Shown: positions 1-9,225, counted from the first letter of the stretch. The stretch is DNA of 64,000 nt from Paenibacillus aceris (GCF_017874035.1 NZ_JAGGKV010000011.1:179333-243332), one strand, 5' to 3'. Made by a program: numbers and translations. Notes: generated by a model not told the origin, from the sequence alone.

Positions 1-255
1 GCGGTTCTGCGCCAGCCTAACCGTAATTTGATCGACATCATTGAGCAGCGTATCCATGAGACGCCGCGTCTGCTCCAGCATTTGAAAACTGGATTGCTTA
101 ACCTCGGTTCTGACGACATTCTGGCTGTATCGGTTGGCAAAAAAAACCACAACTAAAACCGTGATTACCACGAGCAGGATTAGCAGGAACAAAATTCGAA
201 AAAACAAGCTGCGGAATTTAAAGTTGGAAAAGGCAATCTGAATAAGGCTGATCAA
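1..255 (-). CDS. N-terminus of a membrane-anchored sensor/regulator (partial)
   Basis: The first 85 codons of a gene that runs off the left edge. It starts with TTG, and AGGAGGG lies 7 bases upstream. The residues form a short basic cytoplasmic tail, one strong membrane segment (about residues 17-40, rich in L, V, I and F) and the start of an extracytoplasmic helix. This is the usual opening of Paenibacillus YesM-type histidine kinases and of membrane-anchored AraC-type regulators with an outer Cache-like domain. The output domain is outside the window, so the two cannot be told apart. It is separated from the neighbouring pseudogenes by a short AT-rich stretch that probably holds its promoter. 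Confidence 0.6.
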   Translation of the reverse strand, partial: MISLIQIAFSNFKFRSLFFRILFLLILLVVITVLVVVFFANRYSQNVVRTEVKQSSFQMLEQTRRLMDTLLNDVDQITVRLAQNR

Positions 256-369
256 TGGGCTCCCTCCTGTCTAAAAAGTAGGGAAACACAATGTCCCCCC
301 TATTCTTTCCATGCCGAACCTATAATTCCCTTTCCAATTGTTCGTTTAATTCCAGAGCCATATTAGAAA

Positions 370-797
370 AACAAAAAACCGAAACCCCATCGGAGTCCCG
401 GCCCTCACCCTACCCAACCTCGCTCAACTTCCCATCCCGAAAATGCACAACCCGCTTCCAAAGCCTTCATGACAAGCGGCTCCCGTTCTTTCCTGCTCAT
501 CCCTCGGTAAATGAGCGGCAGCTCTACATTCTGATACGCATTAAGCCGTGGCAGCAGGTTAAAGTTCTGGAAGACGAAGCCGATCTTCCGATTCCTTATT
601 TCGCCATGTTCGATTTCCAGGGAAATATCATCCAAAACCTGAATCGTTTCCCCGCCCATCACATAGTTCTTACTCACATGTTCGATCTGGATTAAGGTCA
701 TTCCCTTCGCCTCCATTATCTGCCGCCAAATAAATGAAGTGTGCAACTTATCAACCTAACCGACCTTACCGCTTCGCTTTATAAAACTCATGATACA
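370..797 (-). repeat. Direct repeat copy A: decayed duplicate of the ABC-ATPase/sigK 3' locus
   Basis: This stretch matches 47101-47914 in the same orientation over its whole length: the terminator downstream of the ABC ATPase, parts of the ATPase gene, the gene's upstream spacer and the last ~30 bases of sigK. Two internal blocks of copy B are missing here (about 242 and 141 bases). The similarity stops abruptly at about 797, inside the sigK end. The two copies bracket about 46 kb. Confidence 0.85.
405..701 (-). pseudogene. ABC transporter ATP-binding protein, internally deleted duplicate
   Basis: A broken copy of the LolD/MacB-type ATPase at 47145-47819. The N-terminal strand, the Q-loop region (GFVFQNFNLLPRLNAY) and the following helix are intact. 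An in-frame loss of 47 residues removes the whole Walker A block, and a second loss of about 242 bases removes the signature motif, Walker B and H-loop and shifts the frame, ending in a nonsense tail. The second deletion lies between two copies of CCGCTTC in the intact gene, so a microhomology event is likely. It cannot bind or hydrolyse ATP as it stands. The upstream RBS-like context of the parent gene is preserved. Confidence 0.85.
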
Positions 798-829
798 AAG
801 ATATCTTGGAATAGGACCGCTCTCCACCT

Positions 830-1366
830 TACGGCATCGTAAAGAAACAAGCATATCGTGCAGAGGGATTTTGACGGGGCACGCTTCGTAACAAGCCCCG
901 CATAAGCTGGAGGCATTCGCAAACATCGTCCCACTCGGCCACGTTTTTCTTTAACGCAGGAGTCAATACTGCGCCAATCGGGCCGCTGTACGTGCCCCCG
1001 TATGCATGGCCCCCGATATGACGATACACCGGACAAGCGTTCAAGCAAGCGCCGAAGCGGATACAATTCAGCAATTCTTGAAATTCGGGATCTCCCAGCT
1101 GCAAAGAACGTCCATTATCGACGATAATCATGTGCATTTCCTCAGGACCATCGGCATCATGTTCTCTTCGCGGACCCGTAATCCCTGACATGTACACCGT
1201 CAGCTTCTGACCTGTCGCCGAACGCGGCAGAAGCGTTGCCATGACTTCCAAATCGGTCCAGTAGGAATAATACGCTCCATACCCATTAGCGTAATTTGCG
1301 TCTTAGGAACCGTAGTTACCAGCCGGGCGTTACCTTCATTCTCGAACAGCACCATGGATCCGCTGA
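830..1366 (-). pseudogene. lutB: Decayed lutB (lactate utilisation iron-sulphur protein) fragment
   Basis: Reading across frames gives recognisable LutB/LldF blocks: a stretch ending LFENEGNARLVTT, then PKTQITLMGMERIIPT, then a ferredoxin-type motif (CIRFGACLNACPVYRHIGGH) and a second cluster motif (CGACYEACPVKIPLHDML). The frame changes near 1262 and again near 880-920. In the first cluster motif the second Cys is replaced by Phe. Both ends are missing. LutB is part of the LutABC complex that oxidises L-lactate; no lutA or lutC is seen nearby. This is a dead fragment joined to unrelated sequence on both sides. Confidence 0.8.
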
Positions 1367-1383
1367 TGGGCGTCTATTATCAT
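1363..1383 (-). pseudogene. First seven codons of an amidohydrolase (lactonase-type) gene, cut off
   Basis: Directly after the aldo/keto reductase stop there is AAAGGAG, then ATG, then codons for MIIDAHQ, after which the sequence switches at a GGATCC into lutB debris. MIIDAHQ is the typical start of amidohydrolase-2 family lactonases (usually continuing HFW), which often follow a fucose-type dehydrogenase in operons. The inference rests on seven codons plus position, so it is tentative. Confidence 0.45.
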
Positions 1384-1424
1384 GGGCGGAAGCTCCTTTG
1401 CTTGAACTTATCTTACTCGGTACT

Positions 1425-2390
1425 CTAAGCAAATCGATTCTCTTCGGGATCATCCGTATCATAGCCAAAGGCATCAAGCGCCGGCCATAGCTCAGAGGCA
1501 ATCGGGTAATTCGCGAGTTCCAACGTTTGGGCTATCCGTTCCGGTTTACTCATGCCGACGACCGTACTCGCGATTCGCGGGTCGCGAAGCGAAAATTGAA
1601 GGGCGGCGGCGGCAAGCGGAACATCGTATTCCAAGCAAACCTTGGCGAACATACGCGCTCTCTCCAATAAGAGTGGCGGAGCTTCGCTATAGGCATAACG
1701 TGCGTATGCTTCCGGACCTTTAGCGAGTATGCCGCTGCCATAAGGAGCGGCGTTAATAACCGCAATGCCCATACGACTCGCGACATCAAGCAAAGGTTCG
1801 GCAGCCCGATTGAGCAGCGTATATCGATTGTGGGTTTCAACGCTACTAAACGCTCCCGTTTCGACATAACGAATGAGCATATCGATCGGTCCGCCGGATA
1901 TGCCGATGTGATCAATGACCCCCTGCTCTTGAAACTTTTGCAGTACTTCTAACGGTCCGCCGGATCCCATCACATTTTCGAAGGTGGTATGTTCAGGATC
2001 GTGGATGTAAACGTATTGCAGACGATCAAGGCCTAATCGTTCGAGACTTCCTTCGATGGAACGTTTAATCTGTTCGCCGCTAAAGTCACCGGTCTTAAGG
2101 TCGCGGTCGGCTTTGGTGGCCAACACATAACCTGCGGGAAGACCACCATTCGCATGAATGGCCTTACCGATTCGCCGTTCGCTCTCGCCTTCGCCGTAAG
2201 CCGCAGCCGTATCCAGAAAGTTGATTGGGCTTTCGAAGGCGGTGCGCAACGTCACCAATGCTTGTTCTTCCGACGTGCTGTATTGAAAGGTTTCCGGCAT
2301 ATCCCCAAGCGGAGCGGCTCCAAAACATAGCGGTGATATGAGTAGGCCAGTACTGCCAAGCGGTCTTTTGGATAATAATGCGTTTGTCAT
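1425..2390 (-). CDS. Aldo/keto reductase, L-fucose / D-threo-aldose 1-dehydrogenase type
   Basis: A 321-residue AKR-fold NAD(P) oxidoreductase. The tetrad can be read as Asp in FLDTAAAYG, the Tyr of the same segment, Lys in ATKAD and His in YIHDPE; the C-terminal SLRDPRIASTVVGM is the usual cofactor-binding end. Sequence style matches D-threo-aldose 1-dehydrogenases, which oxidise L-fucose-like sugars to lactones. The start chosen is the ATG at 2390, with GAGGA 8 bases upstream; an upstream in-frame start lacks a good RBS. It follows the UxaA-type dehydratase by 32 bases and precedes the cut-off amidohydrolase, so it was probably the middle of a sugar-acid operon. The exact sugar is inferred. 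Confidence 0.75.
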   Translation of the reverse strand: MTNALLSKRPLGSTGLLISPLCFGAAPLGDMPETFQYSTSEEQALVTLRTAFESPINFLDTAAAYGEGESERRIGKAIHANGGLPAGYVLATKADRDLKTGDFSGEQIKRSIEGSLERLGLDRLQYVYIHDPEHTTFENVMGSGGPLEVLQKFQEQGVIDHIGISGGPIDMLIRYVETGAFSSVETHNRYTLLNRAAEPLLDVASRMGIAVINAAPYGSGILAKGPEAYARYAYSEAPPLLLERARMFAKVCLEYDVPLAAAALQFSLRDPRIASTVVGMSKPERIAQTLELANYPIASELWPALDAFGYDTDDPEENRFA

Positions 2391-2422
2391 GGAGTGTTCC
2401 TCGCTTTCTGACATTGTCTGTA

Positions 2423-5125
2423 TTATAACGACACACCCAAAAAGCCCCGTGTCATTTGAAAATCGATATTACCTTGTTGATAGAGACGCGGTACATAAGT
2501 ATGTTCCAGAATTTCTTTGCTGCGTTCGAGAATTTGATTCACCCATATGCCCGGGTTGCCCTCGAGTACCAAATCGACATCTTGCTTATGGTTATGCAGA
2601 TCAGCCTGTTCCGACGTCACTTGCAGCATTGGGACGAAAGGATGCGTCTGCATCGGACGATCACCGATCAGCGCGATGATTAATTCCACACCCGTGGCGG
2701 CGAGTCCTGTAATCGTCTCCACGCCATGCGTTGTTGGAGTCTCCATAATATGGAAGCCGTTTCGGCGGACGTGTTCCCCATAGGAAATAGACGGCCGAAC
2801 TTGAGACGTGCTAAATAGATGCTGACTGAACGCGTCCTCGGCAAGCAATCCGCTGTTCTCGGGAACGACAACCAAGCCTCCGGCCCCGACGATCATCTTG
2901 GTTAGTAGCCCCAGCTGCTCGCCGGCATCTTTGTTAATGGCACCAACGCTTACGATCCCGATGCGCAGCCCTTCCAGACCGACCGTCACCTTCTCCGCAG
3001 GATCGGCCGCAACCAATCGATCGGCGAACCAGGCCTCAACCTTTTCGCTCACCTTGGCAATTCCGCCGTCGAGCTGGATGCTGGCATAACCAAGACGGCT
3101 CGCATCGACACCCATCACATCCATCTGATGGCGCATGTAGTCGTTATGCGTTTTCTCACAGCCATGCTCCAGCAGCAAACAATGCTTCACCATCGGATGA
3201 GTAATATAGCCGATCATCGTGCGGGCAAACAGTGATTCGGCTGGCCCCCCCGAGGTGCCGCAGCCTTCCGTGTGCGCCAATGTGACAAAGCGCGAGAGCT
3301 CAGGCTTCCCTGCTCCTTGCTCGTTCAAGCGCCGTGTGATCATACCCGCTACCTGTCCGGCACAAAGACTGGTCGGCACGATCAAGCCGATATTGTCACT
3401 GGACTGCCGATTGCGATGCCGAGTAAAGGAAAATTGAAGCGAGTTATTCCTCGTTACAGCCTTATCTTCAATTTCTATCGGAGCTCCTGTCGGTACAGGA
3501 GTGTGAAGCAGCGTATCCAGCCGACTCGCATCGTTCTGCTGCCAGTTGCGCCAAATTTGTACTTGGGCATGGCCCGCCTTCTCGCCGACGCTTTGCTGAC
3601 CAGAGGCAATTTGGATCGCCAACTCGAATACCTCTTGGCCCAGCTCATCCATCGACTTGCCTTCCAGATACTGCCCCGCGTTCACATCCATATCATTCGA
3701 AAGCAATTGGAAGCGGCGAGTTGTCGTGACCACCTTGACCGTAGGCACATACGGAAAGTTGGTGATCGAACCATTTCCCGTTGTAAAGAAGATCATGTTG
3801 CAGCCGGCGGCTACCTGTCCGGCGATGCTCTCCAGGTCATTGCCAGGGCTGTCCATGAAATAGTAGCCGCCATCTTTCATGAGCTCCCCGTACTCAGTTG
3901 CATAATCGATCCGCGTTGTCGGATCTTTCTTCATAGCGGCGCCTATAGATTTGAGATAGATGTTGTACAGGCCGCGATACATGTTGCCACCTGACGGGTT
4001 ACCTTCCGCACTGGTGCCGTGCCAGGAAGTGCGCTCCTTAAATCGGTTCACTAGTTCCAGAAATTTGCGCGCGGTTTCCACGTTACGTACTTTTGACAGG
4101 ACATAGGGCTCCGCGCCAATCAACTCATCAGTTTCGGCTAGACTAGCCGCACCGCCGTAACGCACCAATTGTTCTGAAACCCAACCGAGCAGCGGATTCG
4201 CGGATACCCCGGAAAATGCGTCCGAACCGCCGCACTGCAATCCGATTCGCAAGTGGCGGATGGATTCAGGCGTACGTTGCATCGCTTTAACCGTTGACAG
4301 CCATTCCCGCACTATCGCTTCACCTTTCACCAGCTCCTCTTCAAAGCTACCTGTAAGTGACACGAACTTATGCAGCACTTCATCGATCGGATAGCTATGC
4401 TCGCGTGCATAAGCCTCCACCATCTTGTTCGTGACCGATTCATTGCCATAATCGACAACCAATACTGCTCCGACGTTCGGGTTGACCATGAAACCTGCGA
4501 GCGTCCGCAGCAGCAAATCCACATTATTCGGGTTCTCTGTGCCGCCCTCCGTGTGAGCGACGGGAACGATTCCGTCTATATTCGAATCGTTCTTCCATTC
4601 GCCTTGCAGACGAGTGGCAAGCTCATTCACGTAGCTCCCCGTTTGCGAGGTGGTGCCAAGCAATACGATGTAGTTCCGGGTGCCAACCCCGCGATCTTCA
4701 TGGCGGCGATATCCCATGAAAGTGCGCGTATCATTAAAAACTGGCGATGCCTGAGCCGGCCGGAAGTTCTCCTCGTCAAAGATATAAGGAGAAACTTGAT
4801 CAGCGAAATTAGGTTCCGCCGGCACCGCGAATGTCAACTGGCGCACACTGAGCGCTTCCCGTACTGTTTCGTTGATCACATAGTGGCCGGGCTGAATCGG
4901 CTTAAGCGCCACGCCGAAAGGCAAATGCCACGAAAGTAGATCTTCGCCTGGAGCGATCGTTTTGACCGCAAATCGATGGCCTTCCATAACCGTATAATCC
5001 AAGACGAGGAATTGGCCTTCATACTGAATGACGGTACCGGAGTTCAATTGGTGAATCGCAACGGCGCAGTTATCCCCAGGCAAGGGAAGTCTCGCTACTT
5101 CTTCAAATTGGTAAACGACGTCCAT
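2423..5125 (-). CDS. UxaA-family sugar-acid dehydratase with internally duplicated module (900 aa)
   Basis: The first ~105 residues form a SAF-like domain, followed by the D-galactarate/altronate dehydratase core (GVGTRNYIVLL, PVAHTEGGTENPNN, GLQCGGSDAFSGVSANP, the metal/active-site region near NPSGGNMYRGLYNI, and CNMIFFTTGNGSITNFPYVP). Single UxaA proteins are about 500 residues. Here a second, shorter UxaA-like half follows from about residue 560 (IGLIVPTSLCAGQVAGMI, TLAHTEGCGTSGG, METPTTHGVETITGLAATG), so the protein is a tandem fusion. It should dehydrate an aldonate such as altronate or fuconate. AAAGGAG lies 10 bases before the ATG. It leads the operon with the aldo/keto reductase and is divergent from the AraC regulator. 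Confidence 0.8.
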   Translation of the reverse strand: MDVVYQFEEVARLPLPGDNCAVAIHQLNSGTVIQYEGQFLVLDYTVMEGHRFAVKTIAPGEDLLSWHLPFGVALKPIQPGHYVINETVREALSVRQLTFAVPAEPNFADQVSPYIFDEENFRPAQASPVFNDTRTFMGYRRHEDRGVGTRNYIVLLGTTSQTGSYVNELATRLQGEWKNDSNIDGIVPVAHTEGGTENPNNVDLLLRTLAGFMVNPNVGAVLVVDYGNESVTNKMVEAYAREHSYPIDEVLHKFVSLTGSFEEELVKGEAIVREWLSTVKAMQRTPESIRHLRIGLQCGGSDAFSGVSANPLLGWVSEQLVRYGGAASLAETDELIGAEPYVLSKVRNVETARKFLELVNRFKERTSWHGTSAEGNPSGGNMYRGLYNIYLKSIGAAMKKDPTTRIDYATEYGELMKDGGYYFMDSPGNDLESIAGQVAAGCNMIFFTTGNGSITNFPYVPTVKVVTTTRRFQLLSNDMDVNAGQYLEGKSMDELGQEVFELAIQIASGQQSVGEKAGHAQVQIWRNWQQNDASRLDTLLHTPVPTGAPIEIEDKAVTRNNSLQFSFTRHRNRQSSDNIGLIVPTSLCAGQVAGMITRRLNEQGAGKPELSRFVTLAHTEGCGTSGGPAESLFARTMIGYITHPMVKHCLLLEHGCEKTHNDYMRHQMDVMGVDASRLGYASIQLDGGIAKVSEKVEAWFADRLVAADPAEKVTVGLEGLRIGIVSVGAINKDAGEQLGLLTKMIVGAGGLVVVPENSGLLAEDAFSQHLFSTSQVRPSISYGEHVRRNGFHIMETPTTHGVETITGLAATGVELIIALIGDRPMQTHPFVPMLQVTSEQADLHNHKQDVDLVLEGNPGIWVNQILERSKEILEHTYVPRLYQQGNIDFQMTRGFLGVSL

Positions 5126-5321
5126 CGATGACCGGCTCCTTTAATGAAATTTTCCGAACTTATAGAATAAATTGAGTTTCTTCAAGGTTAGTGCTGCTCA
5201 ATAATATTGTATCAAGAATATGGCATTTGTTAATTCTTTACCTTTGCAAAAACATACTCTATTTTGATATTCTGTAAATAAGAAAAATAACGAAGTGAAA
5301 TGATCTGGGGAGGTTCGGAAC

Positions 5322-6224
5322 ATGCAAAAACCGCTTATAAAGAACTTTACTAACGACCACCTCTTACCATTTGACATTGTATTTAGGGACAAAAAGACAC
5401 CAAATCGTGAACTACCAGAGCATCTTCATGATCGCTTTGAATTGGTTTATATTTATAGTGGTAAAGGTACGTTTTTCTTAAACCAAATGCTCTATGAGAT
5501 GAATGAAGGAGACCTCTTCATCATTCCTGGAAATACCGTTCATCAGGCATTGCCAGATTCTGAATTTCCAATTACCGCCACTGCTGTCTATTTTGATTCG
5601 CAACTGATCGGACATTATTCAGCAGGTGATTCGTTTACGAATATGCAAGTTTTTGAACGAGCCCGAAAATATAAGAGCTATAAGCTTGTTGTTCCAGCAG
5701 CCATGCGCCCTCATCTCGAAGAAAAACTCAAACAAATGCATGAAGAATTAGAGCGACACGAAGCTGGTTTTAGATACGCAGTTCAACTACATTTAAATAG
5801 CCTTCTCATCAGCATTAATCGTTTGATATTAAAAGAATCCCATCATCAACTGGCCGCGTCCGATATCGGCCCCCCCTGGTTACTAAACATACTTCAACAC
5901 TTAGATCAGTTTCACACTGAACAAATCGCTGGACTTTCGTATTTGGCTAAGCACACTTCAGTCTCAGCCGCTCATTTATCTAGGGTGTTTAAACAATTAA
6001 CCGGGATGAACATCACCGACTATGTGAATGCCAAGCGAATTTCAACTGCAAAGGAGCTGCTTTTAACTACCGACTTAGGTATTGATATGATCGCCCACAA
6101 TTGCGGTTATGAGAGCTTACCTTATTTCCATAAGTTATTTAAGAAGTTTACTGGCGTTACCCCAGGCCTATATCGAAGAAAAGTAATTAATGAAATTAGC
6201 TTCCAATTAGACAAAATGACATAA
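5322..6224 (+). CDS. AraC-family regulator with cupin sensor domain
   Basis: A 300-residue protein with an N-terminal cupin-like ligand pocket (HLHDRFELVYIYSGKG and a following EGDLFIIPGN) and a C-terminal double HTH of AraC type (LAKHTSVSAAHLSRVFKQLT, then IDMIAHNCGYESLPYFHKLF). This layout is typical of sugar-responsive activators in Bacillota. GGGGAGG lies about 8 bases before the ATG. It is divergent from the UxaA/aldo-keto operon across 196 bases, so it is the natural candidate to control that operon. The inducer is not evident from the sequence. Confidence 0.85.
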   Translation: MQKPLIKNFTNDHLLPFDIVFRDKKTPNRELPEHLHDRFELVYIYSGKGTFFLNQMLYEMNEGDLFIIPGNTVHQALPDSEFPITATAVYFDSQLIGHYSAGDSFTNMQVFERARKYKSYKLVVPAAMRPHLEEKLKQMHEELERHEAGFRYAVQLHLNSLLISINRLILKESHHQLAASDIGPPWLLNILQHLDQFHTEQIAGLSYLAKHTSVSAAHLSRVFKQLTGMNITDYVNAKRISTAKELLLTTDLGIDMIAHNCGYESLPYFHKLFKKFTGVTPGLYRRKVINEISFQLDKMT

Positions 6225-6433
6225 AAATGTGAAAGTATCTCAAGAGCAAATTATTGAAATATTACTCACCGAAGCAGGTACCACACTCCACTCCGATTTC
6301 CTTAAATGACCGGCTTCATTGCCGCACCAGCGTACATCAGGACCACAAATCGATATGAGTTTTATAGCTTTTTATATCACCTCATGCAATAATAAAATCA
6401 TAAAAAGAATGATCGGAAAGAAAGGAAATAAAA

Positions 6434-7051
6434 ATGGATATGCCAAGTGATCATATGACTACAAGAAAGCTGCGCTCCCTTCAAACGCGAGAAAAATTGT
6501 TGGCTGCTGGTCGTGATATATTTATCGAATACGGGTTTCAAAAAACTACCATTTCTCAAATCATCAAAAAGGCAAATACTGGGTACGGAACAGCTTATGT
6601 ACATTTTAAAGGGAAAGATGAAATTTTGATCCAACTAATGGAAGAAGTGATGGGCCGATTTTATGAGATAGCTGAACTGCCTTTTAGGCCAGAATCAAGA
6701 CAAGAGGCTTATCAAATGATTGAAAAGCAAGCTGGTCTGTTTCTGGAAATGGCCAATGAGGAACGGCCCATGATGCAGGTAATCGAAGAAGCCATTCGGT
6801 TATCAGAGGATGTTAACCGGAAATGGAAGGAAATCCGGGAACGCTTTATTAATCAAATAGCACAGGATATAGCTTACTCTCAAAAAAACGGCTTGGCGCG
6901 GACAGATGTAGATAATTACCTTGTAGCTAGAGGATGGTTTTTTGCCAACGAGATGTATCTTTGGGAAATCGTGAAGAATGAGTTGGGTTTTACAGTCCAT
7001 CAAATTGCACATAATCTTACAGCTATATATACGGGTGGGCTTTATCAGTAA
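6434..7051 (+). CDS. TetR-family regulator 1 (paralogue of the one at 18561)
   Basis: A 205-residue repressor. The HTH occupies roughly residues 12-60, with a recognition helix around TTISQIIKKANTGYGTAYVHF. The rest is an all-helical ligand domain. It aligns end to end with the second TetR protein, sharing phrases such as GYGTAYVHF, DIAYSQ-NGLAR and NEMYLWEIV. AAAGGAA precedes the ATG. It is convergent with the Opp importer genes across a hairpin. No TGACA-N3-TGTCA operator is seen in its own upstream region. It may act with, or instead of, TetR 2 on those operators; this is inference from paralogy. Confidence 0.85.
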   Translation: MDMPSDHMTTRKLRSLQTREKLLAAGRDIFIEYGFQKTTISQIIKKANTGYGTAYVHFKGKDEILIQLMEEVMGRFYEIAELPFRPESRQEAYQMIEKQAGLFLEMANEERPMMQVIEEAIRLSEDVNRKWKEIRERFINQIAQDIAYSQKNGLARTDVDNYLVARGWFFANEMYLWEIVKNELGFTVHQIAHNLTAIYTGGLYQ

Positions 7052-7116
7052 AATCTCCTTCCGCGGGTTAAATGAACAATTAAACTTGAGGGGATGACCC
7101 GTTCGCTTTCTCTTGT

Positions 7117-7147
7117 CCCTGAGGCGTGACAATTGCACGCCTCGGGG
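7117..7147. terminator. Hairpin between convergent tetR1 and the opp operon
   Basis: CCCTGAGGCGTG pairs with CACGCCTCGGGG across a 7-base loop, with one G-T pair. It lies between two converging genes and could end transcription from either side, although the flanking T runs are weak. Confidence 0.6.
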
Positions 7148-7182
7148 ATTTCCTGCGATTCTCCACCATCATATATATAATT

Positions 7183-8166
7183 TTAATGTAAATGGCAAGA
7201 AACAAAATGATTTCGGGACATTTCTTTCTCTAAGGGAATTTCCTTTCTACAGATATCCATTACAAACGGACATCTGGTATGAAAAATACATCCTCTAGGC
7301 GGATTTAACGGTGAAGGAATTTCACCTTTTAGAATAATTCGTTCCTTTTTCACGTTTGGATTGGGAATGGGGACCGCTGATAACAATGCTTGGGTGTACG
7401 GATGAAGCGGTGAGGAAAATAAACTGTCGGTCGGTGCTTGTTCCACCATTTGCCCCAAATACATGACACCAATTCGGTCGGAAATATGGCGCACAACGCT
7501 TAGGTCATGGGCAACAAACAAATATGTCAGCTTCAATTCGTCCTGCAATTGCTGAAATAAGTTAATAATTTGTGACTGGATGGATACGTCAAGAGCAGAT
7601 ACAGGTTCATCGCAAATCACCAACTTCGGGTTAACCACCAGTGCTCTGGCCAGACCTATTCGTTGTCTTTGTCCGCCTGAAAATTCATGTGGATACCGAT
7701 AATAATGATCGGGCTGAAGTCCCACTTTATGAAGGATCTCCATCACCCGTTCCGTTCGTTCTTGTCTCAAGCCAATTTGGTGAATAGTCAAAGGTTCTTC
7801 TAACATCGAGCCAATTCTTTTTCTCGGATTTAAGGAAGAATAGGGATCCTGAAACACCATTTGCATCTCCTGCCTGATATTTCGCAGTTCCATGCCGGAT
7901 AAATGAAAGATATTTTTATTTTGATAGATCGCTTCCCCGTTTGTGGGCTCCGTCAATCTTAATATCGTTCGTCCCAGGGTACTTTTTCCGCACCCGGATT
8001 CACCAACTAAGCCGAAGGTTTCCCCTTCATACAATTGAAAGGATACGTTATTTACTGCCTTGACTTCCCCTGTAGACTGACCCAATGCCCCTTTTACAGG
8101 AAAATACTTTTTTAATCCTTTGACCACAAGCATCGGGTCGATTTGTTCAGTCAATTTTGTTAACAT
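7183..8166 (-). CDS. Oligopeptide/dipeptide-type ABC importer, ATPase F subunit
   Basis: A 327-residue ATPase of the OppF/DppF group. Walker A is GESGCGKST, the signature is SGGQRQR, Walker B is LVICDEPVSALD, and the C-terminal OppF-type extension with RGCIFHTRCPFVM carries the usual cysteines (FHTRCPF and a later C). It overlaps the D subunit by 20 bases, and GGGAGGAT lies within that overlap, so the two are translationally coupled. It is last in the A-B-C-D-F order. Substrate cannot be read from the ATPase. Confidence 0.88.
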   Translation of the reverse strand: MLTKLTEQIDPMLVVKGLKKYFPVKGALGQSTGEVKAVNNVSFQLYEGETFGLVGESGCGKSTLGRTILRLTEPTNGEAIYQNKNIFHLSGMELRNIRQEMQMVFQDPYSSLNPRKRIGSMLEEPLTIHQIGLRQERTERVMEILHKVGLQPDHYYRYPHEFSGGQRQRIGLARALVVNPKLVICDEPVSALDVSIQSQIINLFQQLQDELKLTYLFVAHDLSVVRHISDRIGVMYLGQMVEQAPTDSLFSSPLHPYTQALLSAVPIPNPNVKKERIILKGEIPSPLNPPRGCIFHTRCPFVMDICRKEIPLEKEMSRNHFVSCHLH

Positions 8167-9166
8167 CGCACCGATCCTCCCGTTGGGCTATCTTTAAATA
8201 ATGCCAACACCTGACTTTTTGATTGCTTTGATGTTGGGTTAATTCAGGCATTTCTTCTCTGCAGAGTGCGTCTGCATAAGGGCACCGGGAAGCAAATCGG
8301 CAGCCCTTAGGAATGTTGTACAAGGATGGCACCATCCCCTCAATAATATGCAGTTTTTGTGAGCGGTCGCCATCCAATTGTGGAACTGACTTCATTAACC
8401 CTTGGGTATACGGATGAAGCGGATGAGCGAAAAGACTTTTCACATCCGCTTCCTCGACGATTTGTCCCAGATACATGACCGCCACACGACTGCAAATTTC
8501 TGCTACCACGCCTAAGTCATGGGTAATTAAAATGATCCCCATATCCAGTTTTTTGTTTAACTCCATCATTAAATCCAAGATCTGGGATTGGATGGTGACA
8601 TCCAATGCGGTCGTAGGTTCGTCCGCAATTAATAATTTCGGCTGACAAGCGAGTGCCATCGCGATCATCACACGTTGCCTCATTCCGCCGGACAACTCGT
8701 GAGGATATTCGTTCACTCTCTTTTCAGGTGCCGGTATCCCGGTCAGTCTTAACATCTCAACAGCCTTATCGTACGCTTCCTTCTTTGATACCTTCTGGTG
8801 AAGCATGATGGATTCCGCAATTTGATAACCAATCGTGAACACCGGATTGAGCGAACTCAATGGATCTTGAAATATCATCGAGATGTCGTTGCCTCTGACG
8901 TTTTGCATGTCCGAGGTGGATATCCGTAACAGATTTTTTCCTTTGAAGTTGATTTCCCCTTCGTATTTAACCGTTTGTTTCTCTTCAAACAACCGTAGAA
9001 TGGACTGGGACGTAACACTTTTCCCGCATCCGGATTCCCCAACCAGCCCTAAAATCTCACCTTCCTCAACATGTAAGGTAATCCCGTCTACTGCAGTTAC
9101 TTGTCCTCTTTCCGTATAAAAGTGCGTCCTGAGTTCTTTAACTTCCAAAAGGTGCTGTGTTGCCAT
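8147..9166 (-). CDS. Oligopeptide/dipeptide-type ABC importer, ATPase D subunit
   Basis: A 339-residue ATPase of the OppD/DppD group: Walker A GESGCGKSVTSQ, signature LSGGMRQRVMIAMAL, Walker B LLIADEPTTALDVT, H-loop ITHDLGVV and the C-terminal cysteine-containing extension (GCRFASRCPYAD). It pairs with the F subunit in a heterodimer under the BC permease. The gap to the C subunit gene is 59 bases with no clear terminator, consistent with one transcript. Confidence 0.88.
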   Translation of the reverse strand: MATQHLLEVKELRTHFYTERGQVTAVDGITLHVEEGEILGLVGESGCGKSVTSQSILRLFEEKQTVKYEGEINFKGKNLLRISTSDMQNVRGNDISMIFQDPLSSLNPVFTIGYQIAESIMLHQKVSKKEAYDKAVEMLRLTGIPAPEKRVNEYPHELSGGMRQRVMIAMALACQPKLLIADEPTTALDVTIQSQILDLMMELNKKLDMGIILITHDLGVVAEICSRVAVMYLGQIVEEADVKSLFAHPLHPYTQGLMKSVPQLDGDRSQKLHIIEGMVPSLYNIPKGCRFASRCPYADALCREEMPELTQHQSNQKVRCWHYLKIAQREDRCDVNKID

Positions 9167-9225
9167 AAAGTTCCCCCTTGATATTTCTATAATATTTTTA
9201 AAGGGTTATCCTTGTACGTTTCCAA

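Noticed and set aside
291..695. A 134-codon plus-strand frame over the decayed ATPase
   Set aside because: It is the antisense of the pseudogene, lacks an RBS and has no recognisable protein features.
3272..3994. A 240-codon plus-strand frame inside the UxaA-type gene
   Set aside because: It runs antisense to clear dehydratase motifs and has no RBS, so it is a shadow frame of a long coding region.
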